Positions 11,641-24,900 of a stretch of DNA of 64,000 nucleotides are shown here, piece after piece; position 1 is the stretch's first letter, and every line of letters begins with the position of its first letter. The notes under the pieces are model-generated. The model had not been told where the DNA came from. It ran no database searches and saw nothing but the letters and a program-made list of their open reading frames with translations. Made by a program: the position numbers and the translations under genes. The stretch comes from Pampus argenteus (Eukaryota > Chordata > Actinopteri > Scombriformes > Stromateidae): NCBI GenBank assembly GCA_036937835.1, contig CM072864.1, positions 7,266,001 through 7,330,000 on the forward strand, given 5' to 3'.

Positions 11641-14600
11641 CTAAACAATCATAACAGACAAAATATCTTCAACTAGAGCGAGGATGTGACTTCATTCTCT
11701 GTTCAGGATGATGGATGATACCTTTACATAGCAAACAGCTGTCTGCTGACACCAAGTGAGGCTGAATGTCATATATTGATTTTTTTTATTTTCTTTTTAA
11801 AGAATGCATGCACACAGCTGCCTACTCAACCACTGTTTTGGTGCAATGTTGTTGCTAATCACATATAAAGCAAAGCATATGGCCTTTATTGATTTTTGTG
11901 GACAGAAACAACAAGTCAGAACTGTGTTTGCATGCTTCAGACGGCAGGTCAGCAGAAAAAATAAACACTAAACATCTGTTCTGACTTGGTCCGGTACTTT
12001 TTTTTTTTTTGTTCAGTTTTTAGTTGTCGTTTCAATGTACAATATAATAAAATGCTCAATACCAACCAATAGAAAATAAAAACCTATGTGTCAGTTTGTG
12101 GCTCCGTGGAGATTCTGTTCATTGCGTAACAGGTGACACTTTCTCCACATCGACATTCCTCCACCTCTCTCGACAGTCTCAGCTCTTTGCCCTTATCTTC
12201 TGTTGTCAGTCACGGTGCTCTGTGGCGTCCTATTTAGTATTCCCCTCAGTCACATCTGTCGGCTCACACTCAATCACACACACACGCACGCAGGCGCGCA
12301 GGCTGCAAGTACTAGCAGCAATGACTTATCTTTTCTAACACCGGCAACAAATTAAACAAACACATAGATACAGACAGACAGTCCCATATCAACACACATA
12401 CACGTCAGACAGTCTGATGTCCTTGGTTCCGTGGTTTAATGTGCAGAAGGACACATGTTATGGTCGTGCCAGTCCAATGTCACGGTCACTTTATATAAAG
12501 GGGGAAGTGTTGTGCCGTCACACCGCAGCAGCGTCAGGGTCATTTATACCAAGGACATCCAGACTCATCTCATTACAGAGTCTGTGTCTTTCTCGGGACG
12601 TGGCTTTTTTCGAATATGAACTTAGAGACTCGTACATGAAACCATCATTATTTACAATGGCAATAGTAAACATTTATGTTCCTGCCGGCGTCCATTCACC
12701 TTGTTACTGTCCAGCCCATTATTTACTGTACTTATTAAAATGTTAAAAATCCATGCATGTGACAATTGTCTCAGCCTACATGGGTGTTTCAGACAGAATG
12801 CAAATTGAAATTTTAGATGCACTGTGACTGCACGCAAGGTCAGTTGAAAGACATGAGTAACGCAAACACGCACACATGGACTGTGTGTCCACACACATAC
12901 GGTCTGTCACGATTTGTGTTCATTGCTGGCTAGCAAACGGTTAACTTCTATACAGTCAGTACAATGGCTGGTCGGAGCAAATAAACACAGACTGCAGTTG
13001 AATAACTTGCATATACAGTCGATGGGAGCTCAAAACATAGCTTTAGAAAAATTGTATGATGCTATGAAAGAAGATATATATGTATATATATATGCCAGTG
13101 ACAAGAAATGAATGATCTCAACATAGAAAGTAAAGGAGAAAAAGCTGTGAATAACAATTTTTTTTTTTTTCTGTGTAGCTCACAGTTGTCAGTATGTGGA
13201 TTTGTGTTGTAAAGCCAGGTGGTGGTGGTGGAAAACTAAAGCTGCATAATTGCAATCCATTTCCAAAATGGATCATTACTGTAAAGACTTGATCAGAAAA
13301 AAATGCAACTAACCTTTGGCAAAGCATCTGCAGTTAATGAGCCACAAGTGAAAAATGATGACCGCTTTGCGCCTGTCGGTTCGCTTCTGCAGATATTGTG
13401 CCATCAATCAGCGGAAATAAGAGGGCTTCTGTTACATAAAGATATAGCATTAATGTTTTATGTACCGTAATATTGCAAAGGATTAGGCAGCAAAACATAA
13501 AGGTGTGGGGGGAACAGGAGAACAGGAGATGAGGAGGTGAAGAGAGGAGAGGTGAAGACAACAGGAAGGGAGGGGTGGAAGTGAAACGGTAAGATGACAG
13601 GCCATGTTCAGACTATGTTAAACAAAAGGGGGTATAAATATATTTTAACAAGACTGAATTAATGGAAACTGTGAAAATAAAACCCAACTTTTGAAAAAAG
13701 TCAATGCCAGTTATATTAACATCGCACTCCAAAATAATTGCATAATTGCATTGGACCTTGAAATAGGCAACAAACATTCACACTCGGATGACAGTTTGCA
13801 GACAAGCGAAACCTTGAAAGACAGATGAGCCACCACTTTATTTGAAAATGAGAGCGAACCAGTAATGTTGATAATAATCCCTTTTTTAAAACTGAAGCAG
13901 AACGTCAGTATGGACGTGCACGACGGACAGTCTGGGTAACATTTATTGCAGGTTTTATCCATCTCATGATGTTGTGTTGGAGTCCTGCATTGTGGAAAAG
14001 GTTGAGTCAGTTTTTCTAGTAGAAGTCACTGAAAGTCAATGAAATCTATTAATATTATTTTTATTTTGATAAGCTTTCAAACACACATACTGTATATATT
14101 TCTACTACTGGACTTCCTGGATCATATTCCATTTTCTCACCTGTACCTGTAGGCAGTGCAACACAGAATTACTACAATTCTGCATCACTGGGATAAAGGG
14201 GAAAACACATATTTAGATTTCATGTGATAAAAGGACTTGAAGGCTCTGAGACTGAGAGGGTTTGCAACAGAAACCAAGGGCAGAGTGGAGAGTGGTGGCG
14301 GATAGATTGAGATGTGACTGAAGGCGGCATATCCATCCAATTATCACCATGTGAGAGGAGACCCTCACCCTCTTATCTCTCCCCCCCTTCTCTTTCCCAG
14401 CCCTCTCCATCTGCCTCACCATTACGATTTTGTCTCTGGCTTTTCCTCTGACCCACCGAGATCGATAATAACATGTTGATTATAACATTATTTCCATTAT
14501 TTCAATTTAAGCACAACCTCTACACCATACTGTATACAGTTATGGTGTATTTAAGTTTTTTAATGTGATTTTTTGTTGTTTTTTTCCCCTCTTTCCTATT

Positions 14601-16134
14601 TCACAGTTACACACACACACACACACAGGATTTGGCATGCCATATCATTATCTTGTCACAAGAATGAGTGTGAATAAGAAGGCGACTCTGCTGAGTGTAA
14701 AAAGGAGACGGACTGACAGTGTTACAGGATGATGATGGTGTAATGAACGTGTCCTGGCAGGACGCATCGCCCTGACTTGTGTCTTGTCACCAACCAGACT
14801 GTCAGTTGTTGAGTTCCTCAGTCAATCAACTGCTCAGGCCGGCCCCCTTTTATTGTTTTATTTGTTTTGGGGTTTTTTTTAAATCTCTGAGAGTTTTGCT
14901 TTTAACCCAATGCATACATGACACATTAAGAGATGGAGACAAAGAGAAAGAAAGCACTCAAACTATGTTTTGCCATCCAGAAATGACCCGTTTAATGGTC
15001 AGAGACAACATATCTACAGGATCACATTATTGCCCAGTGTTTTACCACTACAAAAATTGTCATGTGGGCATTTTCCCATCTGCTACATGTATTTGGTTAG
15101 GTATGGGCTCACAAGCTGTGATTATTGATGTTAGGGAAAGATCATTGTAATGGTTAAACCACCGTTGGCTCTTACCAGGAAACAGTTCAGTTAAGTGCAG
15201 CATGGCTTTCTGTCACCTGGATTTAATTACTATTGGCCCATAAAGCAGGGGCGATGCAGGGTGACGGTTACCTCAAGTGTTGAATCGACTGCTCACCTGT
15301 CAGTCTGTCTGACTTCAAGTTTACACCTGTTGGTTTGTTTTGTAATTAGTCAGTGCGAACAAAACAGACTGGAAGGCAATAATGCATCATCATTTTCCTT
15401 CATTCAGACTAACTGAACTGATAATGCAACACTCTCCTGAAGCATTTTGCTTTAATTTCAGGTTATATAAATAAAACTTGACTGGACTTCACTGCTTACA
15501 TCTGAATTTTGGATCTGTGGGAGTTAATTTCCTTAACTATGAACCATGGTGCTCTGAGACTTTGTCTAGACATCCATTAAATGCTTCTACCTTTTGGCAG
15601 TCGACTGCATTGTCTGTCAATCTGGATCCAGTATGTCTCAGTAATGAACTTTCTCTTTCTGTCTCAATTTTTGCTTTAACTCTTTTTTTTTTTTTTCTGT
15701 GTCTCACCCTCATACACCCACCTCCTCTCCCTCTTTAGCTCTCTCTCTGGAGGATGGACGATCACACACTCTCACACCCACACACACACACCCACATACA
15801 CACACAAAGTGATTTGGTGACTCAGTGACTCATGGCGATAGCAGTTAGCTTGATGTGGCTCTCCAAGGTAAGGCTGCTGAGTAATACAGGTTTAGGTGTG
15901 ACTGACAGGAACCCCCCCCTCCTTAACTGTTCAAACGTGTGACCAAAATGGTTTTCATATTGAGAAAAAAAAATGGTATCAAGGTTGCTAGGGTTACTGC
16001 TAAAAGACTACAGTCAAAGGAAAAATGACAAATAAATAAATGTGTGAATTTGTTGAGGAAGTTTACTACATTTATAAAAGAAAGCAGGATCAAATAACAC
16101 CGGAACTGGCTTTCTGTCCTTTCCAGGATTGATT
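11641..16134. other. gene-free intergenic DNA
   Basis: No exon recognised on either strand. It holds (CA)n near 14612-14628, a T-run near 15684-15697, a near-palindrome at 14521-14549, and CA-rich DNA near 15776-15806. The longest open frame (14779-15150, plus) has no domain I recognise. Confidence 0.5.
14521..14549. repeat. 29-bp near-perfect palindrome
   Basis: TACACCATA and TATGGTGTA arms surround a CTGTATACAG core that is itself self-complementary, with one base offset. It could extrude as a hairpin; no gene is adjacent. Confidence 0.75.
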
Positions 16135-16375
16135 TTTAACATTTTATTGCTTGTTTTTTAAGGCTTTAAATGGACTGGCGCCACCTTATCTGGCAGAACT
16201 CTTGCACCATCATACTCCAGTTAAAGCACTGAGGTCAAACAACCAGATCCTCTTGGATCCAGGCACAAAAACGGAGGCAACCGAACCTTTGCAGTGGCTG
16301 AACCTAATCTCTGAAACAGACTCAGACCCTAGAAGACCCACCTCTTCTCTTTGGCATTTATAATTCAAGTTGATC
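16135..16375 (+). mobile_element. LINE ORF2 C-terminal fragment
   Basis: The plus strand reads FKALNGLAPPYLAELL, then a short HTPVKALRS stretch. This is the conserved tail after the reverse transcriptase domain in L2/CR1/Rex-type LINEs of fish, which read KALNGLAPPYLSELL and then LRSS. After about 60 residues the reading decays: the usual PRLWNSLP block is represented by a frame-broken QWLNLISE. There is no upstream polymerase domain, so this is a 5'-truncated, dead copy. Confidence 0.75.
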
Positions 16376-19300
16376 TTTACACCTTGATTTCATCTTATTT
16401 GTTATTTACTTTTATATGTGTTTTTTTTGTTTTTTTTAAGCCTTAAGTAATCTTGATCTGATCATATTTTGTCTGTGTGCTATTATTTTTCCTAGTAAAA
16501 GCCTGTTTTTGCAGACAGGGTGTTACGTCCCTCCCTCTCTTGTCTTGTCTTGCTTGTCTTTTCTAATCTATCTGCTCTTGCTGGAGCCTGTAGTCAGTGT
16601 TGGGTTGCTAACCTGATGTGGTGTCACCTAGGCTGGTTTAATGTGTCGTTTTGCTGCCCTCAACGCCTACTTATTTAGTCATTTCACACACTACTGATGC
16701 AACTAATCTCCACACCCAAAGCTTCACTTTTTGTAAATAGTTTCAAGTAAAAACACACTTTCACTGTAAGTGATGGAGGCCAAAATCAACAGGAAATGAT
16801 GGAGAAATAGAGTCCAAGTTGAAACATTTCGAAGTTAGTGAGCTCTCCTTAGCATGAAGAACTGCCAACCAATTTATTTATTTATTTCTATTTGTCGCAA
16901 ATTTGTATTATTTGTTAATAAACTGTTTTTCTCTACATTTTTTTTTTTTACTTTAAATTAATTCAGAATCAAAGAGTTGTGAAGAGAGTTCAGAAGATTT
17001 CAGGACCGTTTCATCACCAACTTAAATAAACACACATTTCTAATTAGTATCAGTGTATGTGCTTCTGTGTCTATATGCACAGCAGCATACATGACTGTGT
17101 GCGTGTGTATATGTAAATACTGTATGTACAGTTTGTAAGTGTTATGTTATGCCTGTACTTCAAGTACAGTACAGTATGTTCATGTACATGATGGTACATG
17201 TGTGTGTATATTTTGTGGAGTTTTTTCTTTTTCTTCCTAGAAATCCTTTGTCTCTGAAATGATGTCTCTTATTATACTCGCTGAAGACAAGCAGCTGCAT
17301 GTACTTAACACCTCTGTTCCCACGGGCATGTATATTTCAAATAACACCACTAGATGAAATGGCACGATTTGAAAGCTCAAGTGCAGAATTATCTTCCTTT
17401 TACTGTGTTCAGCAGGTTTATACCAGACATGCTCTATAAATATACAGCAGTATTTAATGGCAAAGATACCGTTTTAAATTGAGCATCACTAAACACCTGT
17501 GGACGCTTTCCATGTGTACAGTATGTACTCGTAAAAAAGATTGTATTGTTATAACTTTCCAGAGTTGTAAAATTCAGTCCGTGAGTATTACAAACCGATG
17601 TAGCCGTGCTTTTCCGATCAGCCTTTAAAACGCAATAATTTGTTCAACCGGATTTGCAGGATTGTATTTCATCGTCTCACCGCCCACATCGACACTGTTC
17701 TCCTCCTGTTCATGTTACACAGGGCTGTTTTTAATCTGAATGCAGCTGAGGAGTTCCCACATGTTGCCGAACAACAAGAAAAAGTTGAAAACATGAAAAG
17801 CGGATTTAATGAGAATAGGTATACAGCAGATGAGACACGTATTCCTGTTCGCTTTTCTAGCATACGTACAGTTGGCGCACTTGCAGTGCGTACAGTCCGT
17901 GCAAAGCAGGACCCTTGCAGACATGGCCAGATAATGACATTTCCGTCACACGGACCAACGTGGACCCTCTGGGCCACTTAGACACATAAAAACTTTAACA
18001 GGGCTGCAGTTTTTCACGCAGAGCTTAAGTTCGCGTTCAAATCGGGCAATGATCTGATCGTAGCACAAGTAGAAATACTAACCTGTCTTTGTACTACCTC
18101 ATGACATGGTTGTACAGCTCTGGAAAGGTCATCCTGGCGGCCAACGAGTTGCTCAACAAGGTTCTTCTTCCCGTGGGCATTTTTGGTCTGATTGTTGGCT
18201 TACGTGATTGGTCGATTGCAGTGTAACGTCAGGTTTGTGTTCCAGCAGAACTTCCAGTTCAACTTTTGCTGAGGCCCTATGCGGTCCCCACTCCTGCCGT
18301 TTTTGGTCTGAACACAGTCTTAGTTACTGAATTTGCTGGAGCTGCAGACTTGGCGATTACTGTAAGCTAGCAACCTCTTTCACAGGCTTGTGATTTCATG
18401 TCAGTTTAAAATATTGATTATTGGAGCTTTAAATGGTATTTTCTTCCAGCAAAGAAGAGCGGGTGAATGATCAGAAGACATAGCGTCATGATGATCTGAC
18501 TGGAGTCACAGAACTGCAGTAGGCTGTAAGTTAGAAAATGAAGTCTTCTCCCATTGGGAACTTTTGGTCTGTGTTATTACTCTGTCTCGTTCTCTGTCTG
18601 CAGTGCATCTTTTTAGTTCGTGGCTGCTCCAAGTGTGGATAATTCTCATCAATCTGCTGCTCACGTTAACTTTCAGTCTATGCTCAAAACTCATCAGGGG
18701 AGACGGGCTTATCGCAGCATAAAGCTGTGCCACAGACAATGTAGTTAACACAATAATAGGAACAGAAAGACACCATCATCAAGGTAAAGATAATTAAGGT
18801 GGAAGGCTGCAGGAAAAAATAAATGTGCACAAATTGTGTGAGTAGAAATGTATAAATGCGTAAGTTGCTAATTCAAACCCACTGCAGTTGTCCAATCCAT
18901 CTTTCTGCCCCATCATGTTTTTCTTATTTATGTGCTCAGTAATCATTGTAGTGTTTTGCCCTTGCTGTGCTTAAACCTACCTAAATGTGACATAATAGAA
19001 TATCCCTGGCAGTTTTTGTATTATTAGTCCTTCCTTTTATTGTCTGCATCATGTTGCTCTGTTGATTAGTCAGATCTCTGTAGGCTCTGTCTCCGTGACA
19101 TCCTATGAGACATACTTGTGATGAAGAAGGAAATTAACATGAAACATGAAAAAACGACACACAGTCAGCCTTCCCTCAAAAAAAATGACTAGGCAAAGCA
19201 ATAAAGGCCTAATTCCTTATGTGGAACTAAACATTATAAGATTACTGTTGTGTATATGGCACTCAAGCGGTGATGCTGAGTGAATCAAGGTGTTGTTAAG

Positions 19301-20442
19301 ACAAAATACCACAGGCTCAGTCAACCTTACCTGAATGATAAAGGTCATAAAAACAGCATGAACTGCACAGTTCAGCTTCTGAGGACAAATCATCTCTTGG
19401 AAGCAGATGGAGGAAACGCATCCTGAATGCAACTATTGGTCAATATCTCTCTGCAAAAAAAACCAAACAAACAAAAAAAAACAACAGACCATCTGCATAA
19501 CCTCAAATGCTGTGATATGCAGCTTCAGTGCCCCCATGTGGTGACAGACGGAACAGCGCAGGTTACAGGACATTCAACAAGTGGCAGATTTAGTACGATT
19601 CATGACAACATCAAGGACAGTAATGTTTTCTAAACTTATGTAATCATATTTTTAGACAAATTAACATACAAGAAATGATTCAAATTGAGTGAGAAGTCCC
19701 ATCACGCTGTGTGTTTTTTTTTTGCTCCGTGCTGTTTTATTAGTATGCTTTTATAATAAATCAAGGCCCTCTCGAATGTTTTCATGTCACCTACACACAA
19801 AGGTCTGGCCAGTGGAAACGGCTTTGATAAGACTTTACACCCGTATCACAAGAGATTTGCTCCCGCTTGATATGATTGAGAATTGTATCACCGATCAAAG
19901 GTTAACCACTGATAACATACAGTGGTGGAGACTAAAGCCAGCTCCGGTCATTGTCAGTGAGTGTGTTTCAACAGGGGGCACTAGAGTATAATGACAGATT
20001 TTACTCCTATTAATTAAAAGTCAAAAGCAGGGTAGTTGGCTAAACTCAATTTCCACATCACTAATATGACATAAAGGTGACTGTAAGGATGTAAAGGGTC
20101 AAAGGTGTCCTTCCCATCCTGGAATGATCATTTAAGAGATCTGTCATAGACAATTAATGAAATTAAGAACATTGAAGTGGGATGCATAAAAAAAGAAAAT
20201 ACAGTAAATAAATGCAGCATTTTGTGAGTCACACATGACTGAAAGTGAAACAATAAGAAGTGTTTGGCTTTGCTGAACCTGCATATTTTGATATTTGTCA
20301 CTTTGCAGTTTGATATTAAAAAAGGCTTGTTCATATGTGACTGCATATATTTGAAAGCCTTCTTATACAAAGTATCAGGTATTGGGCTACCACGTAGGAA
20401 GTGGCATTTTGCAATATTTTCCTCTTTTACAACACACACAGA

Positions 20443-20443
<1 letters not shown>
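16376..20443. other. gene-free intergenic DNA
   Basis: No exon recognised. A small palindrome lies at 17153-17169. The 113-codon open frame at 17640-17981 lies in moderately GC-rich DNA with no domain I can name. Phrases such as TTTTTGGTCTGA recur near 18180-18190 and 18299-18310, which suggests an unclassified repeat. Confidence 0.45.

Positions 20444-20473
<30 letters not shown>
20444..20473. repeat. (CT)n microsatellite
   Basis: About 15 uninterrupted CT units, directly visible; explains the Ser-Leu and Arg-Glu open frames here. Confidence 0.95.
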
Positions 20474-20475
<2 letters not shown>

Positions 20476-21639
20476 TGGTGTATGGCGCCCCCTTCTGTTG
20501 CTCTTCGTCCAATCACATTGCGAGAAGCAGTCAGTCACATCTGTCTCCTGTTAAAACTCAGCAAGTGATACAGTTACACTGACATGGTGATTGTATCCAA
20601 CTAGACAACATGATCAACAAATGATCTGTTTACAGTAGAGGTATTTAAGAGTGATTGCAACCACAAGTACAAGCCTTTCAGTGTTGTCTTCTCATGCAAC
20701 TGAAAACATGTTGGAGCATAAAACCGCCAAAGCAGTCGAGTGAACATGTTGAGGAGAAGAAGGTGAACCCAAAAAAAACCAAAAACATTTCTTATGCAAG
20801 GGTTTGGTTGTTACAGGCGACATTACAATCATACGGAAATATGTAGTTAATTACAAGGATTCTCTCTTTCATGGGTTGCATCCCCCATAGATCCACTGCT
20901 GGTGGATTCAGAGTGTTGTAGTGTCTGGTAAAGATGTTGAAAGTCACGCTGAGGATCAGACTTTTTAATAAATGACTGCACTCTCCTAAAAACATATCTT
21001 TTGCAAGATAAGAGAAGAGAAGTCGGAAGCCCGTCGGTTTGAATTTCTGGCCATAAACATTTAATCGGTAGCACGATGTTGCTGAAAACTTATCTGTGGT
21101 TACCTGATATGTCATTTAATCTGTATTTCTCAATGTATGGTTTCTATAGAAACTGTTAAGGAATTTAGACATTGAAATATTGCAGAAATATTGGTTTTCT
21201 CCTGTTTAGTATCACAAATAAGCATGTTTTAATAAGTGTAAAAATCATATGAATGTTTTTTGTTTTCTCATTAAATCCTTTAGCGGTGTAATCTAAATAC
21301 AATAATTGGAGCCTTCATAACATTTACTATTATATTTATGTTAACTATATATATAGCTGCATGCCATAAAAATAGCTTTTCACACTGAAAACGTACATTA
21401 TGTGGGGTGCATGAAAGAATGTATATGTGAAGTTATAATAAATTAATTTAACTTTCTTCACATCTGAATATGTGTAAAAAAAAATAGAGCAAAACTTATC
21501 TTAAAAGTGCATAAAAGTATGTAACAGAGTGGTTTAGTGTTTAAATGGTTGCTTTAAACGATGGTTTATGATGTGTACTACCATGTACAATAAGTAAATA
21601 TTATTATAATGTTTTATTACAGAGATCTGCTTGAATGGA
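20474..21639. other. gene-free DNA upstream of rgs19
   Basis: No exon is recognised. I looked on the minus strand for coding exons of the opioid-like receptor OPRL1, which abuts RGS19 head-to-head in human, and saw none. Confidence 0.5.
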
Positions 21640-21650
21640 CGTGTATCTCT

Positions 21651-21660
21651 GCGCATGCGC
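21651..21660. promoter_or_regulatory. NRF1-type binding site
   Basis: The decamer GCGCATGCGC matches the palindromic NRF1 consensus exactly. It lies 241 bases upstream of the predicted first rgs19 ATG, a usual distance for a CpG-island promoter site. Confidence 0.65.
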
Positions 21661-21901
21661 TCTGTCTCGGTCCACCAGGGCGGTGATCTCTCTCTCTCTC
21701 TCTCTCTCTCGCTCTGTGGGAAAAACCCGAGCAGGAGGAGAGCAGCAGAAGGGGGGAGGAGGAGGTCTCCTTCTTCTTCTTCTTCTTCTTCCGATACAGC
21801 AGCGGCGGCGGCAGGATATTTAGAAAAATTAATCAAAAAAATCCACGCACCAAACCACCCGGTGCGGAGCGGCAGAGGAAGAAAAAAAAAAAACCACACG
21901 G

Positions 21902-21958
21902 ATGTGCCTCCGAAAGCGCAGCGGATACCGCCCTCCGGACCTTATTAATGCCAAGATT
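21902..21958 (+). CDS. rgs19: rgs19 exon 1 (predicted N-terminal coding exon)
   Basis: Reads MCLRKRSGYRPPDLINAKI, 19 codons, and ends in phase 0 at a GTGAGT donor, exactly matching the phase-0 start of the next exon. The join gives KI-YTGP, comparable with KQ-ITGP in human RGS19, which supports upstream coding. Against it, the ATG context is weak (C at -3, T at +4), and the next in-frame ATG (38845) is strong. The exon lies in the GC-rich promoter block. If it is not used, translation starts at 38845. Confidence 0.55.
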
Positions 21959-24900
21959 GTGAGTATCTGAGCGGCTGCAGAAAGAAGCGTGAACCCGGGG
22001 AGGGAAGGGGCGCTGCTCTCAGTTTGATTTCCCCTTCTCTGGGCTCCGGTCAGCGGCAGGGCTTTTCCCCGCTCCCCGGTGTTGAGGAAAAGGTCGGTCT
22101 CCGTGATTCCTTCCCTACCTCTCCTCCCTCCCTCCCCTCCCTCCTTCCTTTCCTTCTTCCCTTTCTTACCTTCCTTGATTCCTTCTCAAGAACAGGCAGC
22201 AGTCTGCGGGTAAGAGGAGGAGGAATCTAGCGAACCATGTTCCTGTCTCTTTTATTGTCTTTACCTGTTTCTTCTTCTTCTTCTTCTTCTTCTTCTTCTT
22301 CTTCTTCTTTTCTTTAATGGGTTTCTTACTGACATTGACTCCAGCGAGGGTTTTACTTGCTGCCTCTTTACTTAGCTGTTCTTATTTCTGTAAAACACAC
22401 TGACAACTCATTGGTAGAAGACTTGTTTTTTTCACTTTTGAGATTTGTGTTTGTGTGGTTTTTAGGGGAGAGCTAGTTCAGTTCTAACACAGAAGCTTAA
22501 AGGCCACATTAAACTAGCACTTATAATAATTAAATGTCGTATTAAACTTGACTCATTTGGATGGAAACTTTATCACCATCTTTGGATTTGGTTGTGGATG
22601 TCTGCAACCATTTACTTTACTTCAATTTACTTTGACAAATTATTATTATTTTTTTTTTTTCCCAGTCAGCCAACACTAAATTGTCTTTACCTTGTTTACA
22701 TCTGAGGATTCGGTCATAATTCAGATTTGAAAAAGGAAGAAAGCTGTTAGCTACTTCAGTCTGATGCAGTTCTTCTCTGGTCAAATAAAAATGAAATTTG
22801 GAGGACGTTTGGTTGGTTGTCTGCTGTCTATTGTGGGAAAGAATAAAGTGGATGTAACTATATTTTTGTCTTTGGATGATGTTAGCTTGCTAGCTAGCAA
22901 CGTTACTAGCTTAAGAGCTAATTTGTCTGATACTGGCAGATAACCTCGACAGCACTCAAAGAGACGGCCCGCGTTAAGTTGCCTTATTGTATTGCAGCAA
23001 AAGTTGAATCTGGTTCAACTTTTTGACTTTCACGTTTTCTAACGCCTCAATAAAACTGTCACAAACAACACTCGCCGGCTGTTGCACATAGCATTGCATC
23101 ATTTAATCTTGTCAGTTTGGCCCAGCGGTTAGCAATGAATATCAAGATGCCCACAACCAACCCTCAATCGGACCAGGCAATAGAGAAATCAGACTGCGAC
23201 TGGGAAGGAAACACGTTGACACGGTTGCCAAATTCATCCTGAATTGACCAAGTTATTCAAGTTGCAGGTTGTATTATCACTTTTCTGAAAAGCTCACTGT
23301 TTAGCTTTTCCCAGTCGTTACGTTCCCAACCGAAATTTAAACTCGGTGATTGTTTTTTTTATCGAAATAGACCTTGGGATTTATAGTTAACTTCTCTTCT
23401 TATGGTTTTTTACATATAGAGGAATGGCGGGACTTTTGGAAAAACAAGGACACCGGAAATAACTTCTCGCACTTTGAAACCGTATTTTGTATACTCTTAG
23501 TCTATTGATGTATCAGGAACGGCTGATAACGCGTTTGAATAGAGCGAACACTTGGTGGTCGTGTTAGAGTGAAGCTTTTCCTTTAACAGACAGAGGAATT
23601 GGGTTGTTTTTTTATCCGTTAGGCTAATACATGTTTTACCTGTGCAGCTACAGAGTCAATCAGGCCCCAAACAACGTTTGTAAATCTCAAGGAAATTAAA
23701 TCGAACGCAACTGGACTTGGTTCTTTGTCTTTGAAGACGTTTCACCTCTCATCCAAGAGGCTTCATCAACGTTTGTGAATACTGAAAATGAACTGAATGC
23801 CAAACGGGCCGGTGAAACTTGAGGTCTCAACCAGCCTGACATTTTTCACCTTTTTAACCTACAGTTGGCATTTTCCATTCCTACCCTGCCACGTGTCACA
23901 ACCGTTGGCTGACAAGAAACGGATATTGTGTGACTTGTTGATATGTTGAATTTTGAGTGTTGTGTAGCTGATACATGTCTGCATACACAAAATCTTATGA
24001 TGGACCAGTTTAAATGGCCCAAAATAAGTGCATTAAGATTTTAACATGAGGTTGCAACCTTATGTCACAATGATGAAGCTAAAGTATCCAAAAATGATGC
24101 ATATGGCGGAAAGTTGTTAGGCCCTAGTCGATCAGCAGCTAGCTATTGATAATTGATTAATCATTTTGAAGAAAGCCCATGTGTGTTCTAAGAAAATGGA
24201 ACAAGGAGATTTTTCATTACAATTATCATTTTTTTAAATGATAAATCTAGAAAGTAATCAGCCCATCAAACAATATGAAAATAATCATAATGGCAGCCCC
24301 ATTGGACTCGACTTTGAACCTGATCTTGTAGATAAATTAAGAGCATTTGTTTTGACTCTAGGAGCGAGTACAAACTCTGGCGGTGTTAACGCATTGCTCT
24401 GCCATGTAACACAGAAAAATTTGACTCTGGCATGTTCCACCATTGATTCAGTGACTCATTAAAAAAAAAAAAGCTCAATCAGCTGATTTATATAACAGTT
24501 CAGACAACAACAAAAAAAAAGTCACCATATTCCTTTTCTTCCTACTGCGCCTATGTGGTTTGTGAGTTTATAATGACCTTGCTGTTCTTGATGGTATGTT
24601 TATGTATAAACGGACAAGTTCCTACAGCTGTCCAGCGGTAGGCTAAGTCTCATTGTATACAATATCCTGTGTAGCACAAACTTTGTATAAACTGTCACTT
24701 TAATATTTCCATTGGGACTCAAAAAGATTCTTTTATAATTCCTACTTATCACCATATAGGGTGTAGCCTCCGGTTAGCCACTTTTAAGAGGAAGAGACAA
24801 AAAAAAAAAAAAAAAAGCAGAAATGAATGCGTTGTTGCATCTTAAATTAAGAATAACCCCTTCATTGTGAACTAAGTGCCTTTTTATGAATCCTACCGGA

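Larger units (their letters stand above)
21640..22240 (+). promoter_or_regulatory. rgs19: GC-rich promoter region of rgs19
   Basis: This is the most GC- and CpG-rich block in the left half of the window and sits at the 5' end of rgs19. It contains a perfect NRF1-type palindrome GCGCATGCGC (21651-21660), a (CT)n run (21687-21710), a TTC run (21769-21792), a GGCGGCGG-type stretch, and a pyrimidine-rich tract (22105-22180). The predicted first coding exon (21902-21958) lies within it. The transcription start is not determinable from sequence; the region just downstream of the NRF1 site is the likely place. A second usable donor (CGG followed by GTAAGAGG at 22210) might define an alternative, non-coding first exon. 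Confidence 0.6.

Noticed and set aside
17640..17981. 113-codon open frame as a small gene
   Set aside because: No domain, no splice or family support, and the opposite strand is equally open, as expected by chance in locally GC-rich DNA.
22024..22209. Coding extension of rgs19 ending at the GTAAGA donor at 22210
   Set aside because: The frame that would join exon 2 has no ATG back to a stop at 21946-21948; at best it is an untranslated alternative exon.
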